Origin: Siphonodentalium dalli
Lineage: Eukaryota > Mollusca > Scaphopoda > Gadilida > Siphonodentaliidae
NCBI GenBank assembly: GCA_032622095.1
Contig: CP136069.1
Span: 48,090,194-48,154,193, forward strand
Direction of reading: 5' to 3'
DNA: 64,000 nt
Shown in pieces: positions 23,362 to 34,115 of this stretch. Positions within the stretch are counted from its first letter, which is position 1; each line of letters begins with the position of its first letter. The notes under the pieces were generated by a model. The model did no database searches and was not told the DNA's origin. It worked only from the letters and a program-made list of their open reading frames with translations. A program made the position numbers and the translations under genes.

Positions 23362-23598
23362 GACATTTTGTAAACTGCCGCAAGGTAGACTGGACATCAC
23401 TAGCGAAGTTTCCACTATCGAAGTTCAAGACAGGGGTGCCTCTATATGTGGGACCGGGGTGCGTGCATCCACCTGCTCATATATTATGGGTATCACAAAA
23501 CAAACCTATTAGGTGTTCTCTAAGTGTTACCGAACGTTTAGTGTTCTGATTATGTGTTCTGGCGTTATGAGAGTGTGCAGACATTGCATTCATTTTTG

Positions 23599-24553
23599 GA
23601 TGAGCAGCATATCATATGCAAATTAACAACAATCCGCGTGGTTATATTGATCACGCCCACCACTCGCCGCGACGTTAATTGCCAAAATTCCGCACCAGTG
23701 AACTCCGGTTTAATTGGTTGTCGGCGTGAGTGGTGTCTCGTGGAGCTGCTGATTGACCAGTATCGCTGACCAGACTCATCCGAGTATGATTGCCGGACAC
23801 GTGCCATCGCGATTATTTCATTTGAATATTTCTTATTGTGTTGTGTGTATTACGGATCGACGCACTTTACATGATATATGATATATTTTGTGGCGAAATA
23901 AGTGTAAATACAAACGGTTGAGATGGAATAATAAGTAATAACTGTTTAAGTGTGTGAGTACTTAGTTGACAGTCTACTGGTAAATATATATACCAGTAGA
24001 CATTTGGCATATACCTCACTGGGGAGTTTTTTTTCAAGTCCGGAATTCAGAATATGACAAATGCTACGACCAAACCCATAATTTATCTGGATACTATAGG
24101 TAATTTTATTAATACTTATCAAAAGAAGAAAATATTTAATGAACTGTATAACAATATTGTATTGAGTGTTCATCGTTTTTACATAGTGTAAATATGTTAG
24201 CATGTTTCGTCCTAATCGGCGACTTTTTGCAATAAAATATAGTCTCCACTGTTCCGAATTTGGTTCCTATCCAATCACCCTAACTAAAGTTGTCATTCAT
24301 AAACAAAACGGACGGACGGCTAGACATACAACCATGAGTATAATTATAAAACACACTAAAATGTGTACTCAACTATTAATATTCGGAAGTTCAAAAGTAA
24401 TGTCGATAGCTCAAATGAGATTCTAATTACTTTACTCGAAACACAATAAAACCGTATAAAAAGTCGAACAACCAGAGCATCTTTAAATTAATTATATAAG
24501 TTAAAAATGTTGGTGCGGTATTCTTAATTGACAAGCGACAAAATTCTACCCGC
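23599..24553. other. No gene seen; contains a 30-bp perfect palindrome
   Basis: GTCTACTGGTA-AATATATA-TACCAGTAGAC at about 23972-24001 is a perfect short hairpin. The overlapping frames at 23554-24426 on both strands are not supported as genes. The same sequence recurs at 37280-38234. Confidence 0.5.
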
Positions 24554-26160
24554 GATGATTCAGATTCAGATTCTTTATTAACATAAACACTCTCTAGGAG
24601 CAGTATGCAAGATGGATTACATAAAAAATATATATATACGTATAGATTGTGAATTTTCATTGGATAGTTATGTATTTCAATGTATACATAAACAATAAAG
24701 AAATGTTTACCTAGGCAAACATGTATTGAAAAGATGTAATTTACTGTTATGAATGTTTATAAAGTATTTGGCAATGTATGTAGTTCTTCAGTTTTAGAAG
24801 AAATAAACCTCTGTCTATCTATATTTGTATCAGTCTGCACGTATCTAAATATCTCTCATTCTCAACTTTTGTTCCGAATTGAGAAGAACTCGGCAATGGT
24901 ATCGCTGATCAAGTTGCACTCGGTTGAATTGTCATTCCGCATTATGTACAGAAAGCGACCCTTTTCGTCGGCTTTCCGAAATTGTCAGTTTGTATTTTCT
25001 AGTTTTTTGAATAATGGTTCCCTTACATCGGTATATTTCATACATTTCATTACAAAATGCCATTCGTCTTCTACTTCGTCCGAAGTATAAAACTGGCATT
25101 TTCGTTCGTCAGCTGGAATGAGAGGTCGTTGATGCCGCCCCTTTTCAATCCTAAGTGAATGCGCACTTATCCGTAGGCGACAGAACATTTCTCTCTTCTC
25201 CCTCGTATTTAAGTCTAGTATGTACTGTTCAATTCCCATAGTTTCTTTAATATTGTTGTACGTTCGTAATTTACTATGTTCATTTTGTGTGTTATCAATG
25301 TACGTGTTGATATATTCGTTTTTCAGACCTTGCTCTATGTTTGCGATGATCGTATCGTTTAAGTTTGATTCAGTACTAGGCGATGATGTGTCCATAGATG
25401 CCATGAAACTAGATGACAATTGATTAAGAGAGCGTTTCATTGAGTTATTATAATTTGTTCTATATGCGGCATGCACCAGTGTGTTTTTGTTCTCATTTTC
25501 TATTTTTGAAAGGAATTTCATAGCTTGTGTTATGCAGTCCACATATAATGGATATTCTCCGAGTTCTAGTCTTGCAGCATGGTTCACAGCTTTTGAACCC
25601 ACACCTAATACTTGCATAATAATTTTGCAAAAGTTTAGATGTATCTTTTCACTTGGACTGTCGTCTCTCCATGACATCTCCGGTGTCCATATTTCACTAC
25701 CGTATATAGTAAAACAGATTTGACGAGAACTCGGAATAGTTTTAGTAGTAATTTTACTGGCAGGTGATATTGATTGTTTATCGCTTTCCTAAGTTTGTGA
25801 ACCAATTTAAGTGCGCGGTTTGCCAAGTTTTCCTGTGCGAGTTTAAATTTTCCATTTGACGTGAACAACCGTCCAAGGTATGCAAATTGTTCACAACTCT
25901 TTAATATTTTATCATTTAGTTTGAATACCGATAGCGTTTCCTTCTTCTTTCCCGTAATTACCATAACTTCTGTCTTATCAATATTGATAGGTAAACTATT
26001 GTCATTGGAGAATTGAGAAACCTTATTTAAACATTTTTGTAATCCATCCGGTGTTTCCGATATCGGCAAAAGATCGTCTGCGAAAAGTAGGTGATTAACG
26101 CGATGTGACATTCGTGCCAAAGTGCTCCCTCAGGCGATACCAACTTGAAATGTACCTCCC
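24554..26160 (-). pseudogene. 5'-truncated LINE with FADD motif (copy 1)
   Basis: Minus-strand non-LTR retrotransposon remnant. It starts inside RT at FQVGIA-GSTL (about 26140), then HLLFADDLLPISETPDGLQ (about 26098) with the catalytic FADD, INIDKTEVMVI and FAYLGRLFTSNGKF. A frameshift near 25690 moves to a second frame (25677-24985) with VLGVGSKAVNHAARLELGEY, KLRTYNNIKETMGIEQYILD and the C-terminal finger, whose second Cys is Tyr (CQFY...DEWHFVMKC). The 3' end is an (ATCTGA)n-like tail at 24554-24573. The endonuclease and the first RT motifs are missing. Related to, but distinct from, the LINEs at 8 kb and 15-18 kb. Inactive. Confidence 0.9.
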
Positions 26161-26394
26161 ACCGAGAGCAGCCACTTATGAGTTATGACACCACTAATGA
26201 TGTACATACTATACACATTATGGCAGCATAATATAAAAAACGTGCGCGACTGAGGTTATGGGTCATAACATTGAACAAACACAATTACGGGCAGAACAGG
26301 GAACATTTTTAAAATGGCCATGACCTGAATTAATGCGCGGGGAATCTTGCTAACCTATATCATTTAATTAGGCTTGGTGCAGCCGCTGAGTTAA

Positions 26395-26922
26395 AGGGAC
26401 ACCAAATGAAATGTTTATCATATCGCTATAAATTATATAAACATAAAGTGAACCAGAAAATAACACCATCGCGACACATCAGATGTGATCATCGCGCTAT
26501 TTTCAACGAGAAAACAGTTAAGTTTATACCGATTTGATTAAATCGCGGTACGCGACTTATTCATATTGAAGTATTACCAAACTATCGTTATAGCGGTTAA
26601 AACTTTACACCTGTGGGGAGTTAATGTTACATAATGTAGAAATAGCAGATGGGAATGTTTTGACAAAAACAAAATTACTGAAATACTAAGAGGAAGTCAA
26701 ATTTTCGTTATTTAAAAAATTGGTGAAGAGCGTTTATAGATTTTATACGCATTATTATCCACCTTGAAAGCTGATTGTGTTGGTTTTAATGCATCGTGTG
26801 GTTGAACTGAATATATTTTTCTGAGCAGAATTGACTCCTCTTCAAAACAATTTATAGATATCAAAGATGATCTGACTTTGTCGTTTTGAAATCAGCAAAA
26901 GTGCTAAACATTTAGTGTCCCC
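26395..26922. mobile_element. TTAA-flanked MITE, piggyBac-like (copy 1)
   Basis: The left end is TTAA|AGGGACACCAAATG (TTAA 26391-26394) and the right end CATTTAGTGTCCCC|TTAA (TTAA 26923-26926). The inverted repeats pair over about 18 bp with a few mismatches. A TTAA target site is the signature of piggyBac elements. The 528-bp interior has no transposase. Confidence 0.6.
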
Positions 26923-28319
26923 TTAACTAGTTAGATTTAGTCACACCAAGCAATCAATCATCGGATCGGAGTATAGGCCCCCTTTCGGAGTCGCGTCCCC
27001 TTCCCGGGGTTATATTTAAAGGCAACGTTCTATGTCTACATGTTAGACGAAAAGTGTTACTGTGTGATGTTCAGAAGGGGATTTGTAATATAACACTAAT
27101 TGAATTCAGGAGACATAAGAGTTATATGCATTGGCACTATCCCGGGAATTATATGAATCTGAGTATTAGTTATGTAATCTGATGTAATATGAATTATATG
27201 TCTGAATAGAATAATGATGTCAACACAATTAATGTGTCGACTCTTGCCGCATAATTATATGCAAGTGGGGGTATTAAGTAGTGGAGTGCTTTGGAATGTG
27301 TATGTACCGGTACGATATATGAAATCGCTGCTGCATGATCCACCACTTTTCGCCAGTGCTATACATACTTTCGCGCCTTGGGTGGACCATGAACGGTCAC
27401 TGCTTGCGCATGGAAACTACTCCCAAATGCAACGATCTTGATTCAATACATTTGGAATTGCAGTGGTGAAGCGGTGCACTATTATTCCTCTTCAGTTATA
27501 TTTTATTCTCATTTTATTCCTACATATCGAACATACTTGACAGCCAAAATGATGCCCGCATCATAGTTTTCGTGTTTATGCTGGTGGTATAGCTTAGGAA
27601 TGCCATGGGAAATCACTTTACTAATTGGCAATGGATGGCGTGTTCATGTTTCGGTGTATCAATGCAATGGTCAATGTACGTTTTTGGCGATGAACATGTC
27701 AACCAATTGGAACGTATGCACACTATTTCACATAGCATACGTGATTATGATGTGTACATATTCTAATTAAACTTTATTTTGGCACGTCCGATTTTAAAGA
27801 TGTTTCCACATCCTTTCTCACCAAACCAATATAGTATACACACATCCACAACTATCGTATATATTCAACAAAATACACGTTACCTATATACATGTTTTCA
27901 TGACATCAATGTATTGCAAAATGTGTATATAGTTAAAACTGCAATATGTTTTTATATATGCCAAATAATACGACATCGATGGCGTTGTCATTTCTCACTA
28001 TTTGATTCTTGTTTCACGCCATAACGTGTAGTTTGCTTCGTTGTTTTCCGCTGATCCCTGGGGGCCAATAAAACGTATGTGAATTCTATGTTTAGTATAT
28101 GATACGAAGTGTACTTGTGTATTTGCATGCGTTCCAAGAAACGTCCTTGACTATTTGGGTTCACAGAGGCCAATTCCAATCAACAGATGTACACGGTCCT
28201 ACTAAACCCCAACATAAACGAACATGCGTAACTATGGGGTATGGTGTTCAACTCTTGTGACTTATTTTTTTAGTCATTAGCAATATTGTCTAGAAAGATA
28301 TAAACATATATTATATAAC
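26923..28319. other. No gene seen
   Basis: A GC-rich patch (about 26975-27010, GTCGCGTCCCCTTCCCGGGG) and a plus-strand frame at 27214-27441 lack any family signal. Identical in copy 2. Confidence 0.4.
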
Positions 28320-28470
28320 ATATATAATCGCCGTATAAATGTGTGGCGGAAGGGGTCAGAATGAGGCCAGATAACCCATTTTATCGAAATTAGTCTAATA
28401 TATCTATATTTTTTAGACCTACCTTCCTTCGAATATGTGTTGACACGGGTCGTATACGTGGCCTATTTTG
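28320..28470. repeat. Dispersed repeat C, copy in duplication unit 1
   Basis: Shares ATAATCGCCGTATAAAT, TTTTATCGAAATTA-TCT, CTTCGAATATGTGTTGACAC and GGGTCGTATA with 45282-45445 and, more weakly, 45140-45245. The tandem duplicate is at about 42001-42152. Confidence 0.7.
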
Positions 28471-30698
28471 TTACACCAAATGTAACCATCACAAATCCGA
28501 AATCTATCAGGAAGAGCGCCCTAATCAGCCTGTATTAATCGACAACAGGTGCATTTAACAGGTGCTGTCATATACTTTGGCCATATTAGTGTCCCTCTTT
28601 CCCCAACAAATCATCCCTTGGAGATTATAACAATATGTGGTTCATTATCTCAAATTTAGTCAACTTACATGAAACCAATACTCTTTTATACAAAACAATA
28701 TCAAAGCGAAATCGAGCAAGGGTGGATACACACATGCATGTAATTTCTGTATGTAAAATCCATGTATTTTACATGGTCACACCAATCATTGATAGCATTA
28801 ATCGCCTGCGCACGAACGTTCCATTTCAACAGGTGAGACCAGTGAGTAGTTATAAGCCAAAATCAAACTAACTGTTATCAAGAGATTTCAGGCCAGTCAT
28901 AAACATGTGTTTTTTCATGGGTGCCGAAATGAATAAATCCTGTCTGATATCTGTTGCTGTTTTTCACGAGTTTTAGTTCATTTCGAAAAGTGGATTTGAG
29001 TCCGTCGATTTTATACTTGTTTTGTTTCTCGTCATTTCTTGGAAACAGGGTCATCCAAAATAAAAATAAAATGTGCAGACTTTTGAAGCTCTTTTATGAC
29101 GATTGTGATACATGAGTGTTTAATGTCCCACACACTGACTCCCAATTTGATCTCGTCCAGCAAAACCCGAACGGCTCTTTGGCTCCACATTTTGGAAGTG
29201 CTATATATAGTAATACACATGGCAATCAACTAACTCATACATGGTGAATTCCATGTTAAGTGATTTAGCCTAATCGGACAACGCCGAGTCGTAAGGATAA
29301 GGATATTTGTTTCTCGACTATGCATGGCCTGAGCTCAAATTTTAACAGTCCGATATGGTGCTCTCATGCCTTGAATAACAGGCATTGGAAAATTAAGACA
29401 GACAATACCAGTTTGTTGAGATTGCTCGGATAATTTGAGTGCGAGCTCATGTGATAACATTCAATTGGGATTTCCATGCATATATCCCATTACAGCGCCA
29501 AAAATATTAATGCAGGTACAGCGTTGAAAGAAAAAAGAGTCACCTCCCCCCCCCCATTTTTAACCCATAATTTACAGAACAGTATATGTTTCTCAGGCCA
29601 CAGGATGAACAAGTTCCTAACTGTCACAAGTTTAGCCTGTACAGGCTTGAACTATCACATTTTGGACTATAATCCATGATTGGGGGAGGGGCTGGTTCTC
29701 GAAAGTTTCGAATAACTAAGGGGTTTAGTTGAATGTATTGGCCGGGGTTATCTGGGCAAGAATGTACAACATAATGGTTTACTTAAATAGTCCATAGACG
29801 TAAATTGTGCGTATATAACACAATAGAGGAAATGTGACGTAGTTGTGAACTCGTAGCTAGACAACCCTTTTCCCGAATGAAGACACATATGCACAGCAAC
29901 ACCACCTTCTGTACCTTCAAATTTAAAGCTGTAATAATATGTTCATAATTATATGAATAGCATAAATAGCTGCATATGAGATTAATCACTCGTAGCAAAC
30001 AGGCACGACATATATGACTGTCAACTACAATATTTACAAATCAGGAGTGCCTTCGTGGCTTCAGGGGGGTAGGACTCATGTGCTGCATGCACCCCCCCCC
30101 CCCCCCCGGTCGAGGAAATATGTAGTGGTCAGTCCGGTAGCTTCCTGGATAATATAGCATCCACGTTGGGGACCATAGCCCCTGCATTGGGAAATCCTGG
30201 GACCATCGCTGGTATACAATCAAGAGAAGACTGACAATGATTTAAACAGAACGTCCAACATTTGGGTTATCGCGCGAACAATTATTTTAAGCGGCCTGAC
30301 GACTTCGTCCAGTCAACGGCTCACTGCACGCGCAGAGCTTGACTCACTGTGGTCAAACATAGCCGAAACGATTGGGTTGTCAGCAGACACATATTACATG
30401 GTCTGTATGATCCATGTAAAACGCAAAATACATGATATTTACAGAGATTACATGCATGTGTGTATCCACCCTAAGCCGGTAAATGAGTCTTTTTGTCTAA
30501 CCTCCTCTTCGCAGAAGCGATCGCTGCCCCAGGCTGTATAATGCATTTATCTAATTGGCTCACACAGCTAATTGCGGTAGGGTCAATTGACAACTCACTA
30601 GGAGTCGTTTCAGTTTAGGCCAGACATAAAAATGGATCAACTACCAACAGACAACAGCTGGGTTGTAGGAGAGGGCTTACAGCCCTTTCAAATCTTCC
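28471..30698. other. No gene seen; end of duplication unit 1
   Basis: AT-rich with isolated poly-C runs (10 C near 29546, 16 C near 30092) that are shorter in copy 2. Ends at the duplication junction, TTTCAAATCTTCC|CGGATAATACAG. The short frames found here are not supported. Confidence 0.45.
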
Positions 30699-32117
30699 CG
30701 GATAATACAGTCACTATATGACAATAGCTACTATATCACCAAAACAAACAAAGGGTTGGGGCCTCCATGCTTATCCACGATAGGTGTTAGGCAAGGATTC
30801 ATATTGTTGACATTAAAAAAGAGTTTGACAGTCCTTGCGATGCTGTCCATTTAGGCAATGATACACTTAATCACATTTTATTCGCTGACGACCTGGTTTT
30901 ACTTTCGGATACTCCAAGTGGGCTACAGTGCTGTCTAAACAGACTAAATAGATACACTGAGACCAATAAACTCACCGTGAACACCGATAAAACTAAATGT
31001 GTGGTGTTTAGAAGTAGGAAAACTAAAACTTCACCAGACTTTCACATTGGAAATCAAAAGTGGGAAATTGTTAATGAATACAATTATCTTGGAATTAAAT
31101 TTAGTAATACGGGTAGATTCTCACATGCAATGGAAGAATTGAGTGCTAAAGGACTCAAAGCAATGCATTCTTTATTTAACGCATGTACAAACGACGCCCC
31201 GATTCCACTAGTGACGTCTTTAAAACTCTTCGATAGATTAATTAAGCCGATATTGTTATATGGTAGCGAAATATGGGGTGTGGAAATAACCACTAAAAAT
31301 CACGACCGCCTTCCATGTGAGAAGGTACACATAAAATATTGTAAGCGGTTACTCGGAGTCGGCAGATTTTCTTCGAACAACGCGGTTCGCGCCGAGTTAG
31401 GGAGCCACCAATTATTTATTGACGTGGCATGCAGACTTTCATCTTATGTAATTAAGATAATTTCACGGTCGGACTGTAATCTGCTCCGTAATGCTGCATT
31501 GGAACAAAAAGTGGCATCGGTTAAGAAATCAATCTTCAAAACGGCAGAATCACTGGGGTGGAATATTGCAGACCCAACAATCCGGGTCCAGTTCTGAGTC
31601 AATTCAAAAGAAATCTTATTGAAGATTATTATATATATTTCAGACAGAGTCTCACTGATGAATGCTCAAAAACGGGAAGTAATAAATTACGAACATACCG
31701 ACTTTTCAAACTTAAGTACGAAATAGAACCTTATCTTCTTCACACACCATCAATAGAAAATAGAATCGTTTTTACTAGACTGCGTATAAGTAATCATAAA
31801 CTGGCTATTGAAAAGGGACGCCACACCCAACCACCGACGGCATTGGAACAAAGACTATGCATATTTTGTTCCGATGATGCTATTGAAGATGAAAAACACT
31901 TTCTTTTGGAATGTAGTGCTTACCGCACACAGCGGATCGAACTAATAACTCTTATGAAGACACAGTTCCCAGACATTGAAAACATGACACAAACTGAACA
32001 GCTTGTCAAAATCCTATCCAACAATATTTCAAATTCATGCACTTCAATATGTCATATAATCCGAAAATGATTTTATGCACGCGATGAGCATCGCCCCATA
32101 AGCAATGAATAAATGAA
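30699..32117 (+). pseudogene. LINE C-terminal half created by the duplication
   Basis: Starts at the junction rather than by target-primed truncation. Carries LFADDLVLLSDTPSG (about 30879), the thumb region in 30977-31597, and the finger region in 31558-32070. Unlike copy 1, the finger frame is uninterrupted, because CCGACGGCATTGG has one G more than the CCGACGCATTGG at about 18151. One frame change (near 31575) is still present in both copies. Confidence 0.92.
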
Positions 32118-32692
32118 GACGAGACGACCCTATGCACATTCAGCTTTACTTAAATGGTTATATATTAACATCTATTATTATATCATTTATTAATATATTG
32201 TTCAATGTACAACTATATATTAATATGTTTGCATACTGTCCTTATAAGGATGTTTTGCCTATTAAACTTATCTGTATATAATTTCAATGTAAAGATAACA
32301 CAAACATAAAATTAGAGGTAAATCATCTGAGGGAAGCCATCCTGGCTGATGGCGAAGATCCTCAATGGTGGTATTATATGATTAAGTAATATACATGACT
32401 GTTTTAGGGGTGGGTCCCTGATTTACGAGAGGAAAACTTGGGCGGGAGGGGTGGGTGTCCGAGAAATTAGAGGCAAAAACTTGCCTTCCGGGGGTGGTGG
32501 GTACCAAAAATTGAAAATCTCAAAATTTCCACCTTGTACCGTTGACGTTTTTGACGACACCCCCCCCCTTCTGATCTTTGCTGATTTAGTAAAAATTGAC
32601 AATTATTGGAAATTGGGTGTCGAAAATTGTGCCCAAAAGGGTTGAAATCCGTTCGTCCTCTGATCGATTACACCGTGTGAAAATAGTCTTAC

Positions 32693-33108
32693 CGTAGAAG
32701 ATCCATCATTGTGTCTGCCGCAGATATTTTAGTGGAACTACCGTAATGGCCGACTTCAACTCCACCAATGGTTCCAGGTTTAATGACGAGGACAAGTGAT
32801 ATCCCCGTCACCACGGCGATTAGTGTTGTCGTTAGGTAATATACCAAAGCGCGTAGTCCGATTCTTCCCGAAGAACGTGCGTCCAACGATGCCAGTCCAG
32901 ATACTATACTGGACGTTACTAACGGTAGTATCAGAAGGTTAAGCATATTCATAAGAAGTTCTCCTGGATATCGAAACAAACGAATTTGTGTTTTTGTGAA
33001 TGGCGGGTCCATTTTCCGCATGGCGGCTCCGAGCCCAACACCAAGGGCCATTGACAACAGCAAGAGAAATAGAAGACAGTTTGTTTTAAAGAACTTTAAT
33101 ACATCCAT
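32693..33108 (-). CDS. SLC1-family transporter, first coding exon (copy 2)
   Basis: Same 138-residue start as 19009-19424, including MDVLKFFKTNCLL, the TM2 LILPLVTSS motif and the phase-2 donor CTACG|GTAAGACT at 32693. It lies 13.7 kb further upstream of exon 2 (9095) than copy 1. A transcript from here could splice directly to 9095 in frame. If copy 1 were included through its possible acceptor at 19473, the frame would run CGT-GAC-ATC... into TAA after nine codons, so productive use needs one copy or the other. No substitution changes the protein, consistent with recency or constraint. Confidence 0.9.
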
Positions 33109-33156
33109 GATTCGGACCGTGAACCAAATTTATGTGAAATATTTTAGGGCGATGTC

Positions 33157-33177
33157 ACTGAAATAGTTATTTTTATA
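33157..33177 (-). promoter_or_regulatory. Candidate TATA/initiator or acceptor (copy 2)
   Basis: Same TATAAAAA...TTTCAGTGAC arrangement 50 nt upstream of ATG 33108 as in copy 1. The duplicated exon thus kept its proximal upstream sequence, plus about 11 kb more. Confidence 0.4.
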
Positions 33178-33807
33178 AGGACCGCAAATCGGTTGGCCAA
33201 TGACATTTAATATAGAAATTTCCCACCACCTGTGTGGTGGTCTGTCATATATAATTAGAGAATATTCGTGTCATTGCGTCCCGTATCACAGGCTTGTCAA
33301 AATATACAAATCGCACTGACCGCGTGGGTGTTGGGTTTAATGCGCTGGGTATATTGTTAAACTGAAGATATGTTTTCTAAGCAGAATTGTCTCCTGTTTC
33401 CAATAAATAATCTCAATTGTCATTTTGTGTTCACCGGCAAATATATATAACTAAGATTTATTGCCCTTTTAAACTTGAAACCATATATAGGCCTAACATA
33501 GTAAATGGGGTAGTTGTGGAAATGCAAGATTATCGTTTGAAAAAATTGCTTGTGATCTTTTAGAATTAACGTATTGTTATGGCTTTAAGACAATTACCTC
33601 ATGTTTTAATATTCGAACATACTTACTGGGTTAGATGTTTTGAATTTAGTTTTAAATGTGAAGTCTGGGTTGCAATTTTGCTTTAACGTTTTTGCTGGAG
33701 AAATATCAGAAAGTTTTGAATTTTTGTTGTCATTATAAATTTATTTTTTCAAAGAATAAATAAAGTTATTGCTATCGAATTTTACTTCCATTACCATCCA
33801 ATATCAG

Positions 33808-34115
33808 AACACAAGCGTTCTGATTTCAGAACAGGTGTGTTCTGAAAAAGCTTAGGTGTTCTCTAGGTGTTACATGTGTTGATGTGTAAAATGTGTTCTC
33901 ACGTAGAACACATGAGAACACTTAATACATGTTCTGATTGAGAACACATAGGTGTTCCGACTGAGAACATATGTGTTCTATTTGAGAACACATCAGAACA
34001 ATAGTGATTAACCAGAACGGTGGTGTTCCTATATCAGAACGGTGGTGTTCTGATATCAGAACACCTATTAGTTGTTCTCTAAGTGTTACAGTTTAGTGTT
34101 CTGATTATGTGTTCT
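33808..34115. repeat. AGAACA/TGTTCT word array (copy 2)
   Basis: Matches 20124-20431 with no difference that I noticed. It lies 0.7-1.0 kb upstream of the second exon 1. Confidence 0.75.

Larger units (their letters stand above)
20380..23598. mobile_element. 3.0-kb TIR element inside ~90-bp direct repeats (copy 1)
   Basis: Terminal inverted repeats of about 145 bp lie at 20467-20613 and 23362-23503. They share TTGTTTT-T-ATACCCATA, ATATATGAGCAGG, CACCCCTGTCTTG/GGTACCCC blocks and TGATGTCCAG. Immediately outside are two similar direct repeats, 20380-20468 and 23505-23598, both starting CCTATTAG-TGTTCTCTAAGT and including TGTTCTGGCGTTATGAGAGT. No transposase was recognised inside; the interior holds a low-complexity tract and an interspersed-repeat array. 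Classification is open. Confidence 0.7.
17013..30698 (+). repeat. 13.7-kb tandem segmental duplication, copy 1
   Basis: Every part is repeated at 30699-44374 in the same order and orientation. The offset starts at 13,686 and drifts to 13,676 through small length changes, mostly in C/G homopolymers. The left edge is TAC|CGG-type sequence within the LINE: CGGATAATACAG at 17013, matched at 30699. By eye I saw roughly fifteen substitutions across the unit, which indicates a very recent event. It contains the LINE C-terminal half, transporter exon 1, the AGAACA array, a 3-kb TIR element, a second LINE and a TTAA MITE. Confidence 0.97.

Noticed and set aside
23554-24660. Several 60-85-codon frames preserved identically in both duplication units
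   Set aside because: Identity reflects recent duplication, not selection; they overlap on opposite strands and lack motifs.
17013-30698. Duplication produced by recombination between flanking LINEs or repeats
   Set aside because: The two parental edges share only CGG; no longer homology is visible at the breakpoints.
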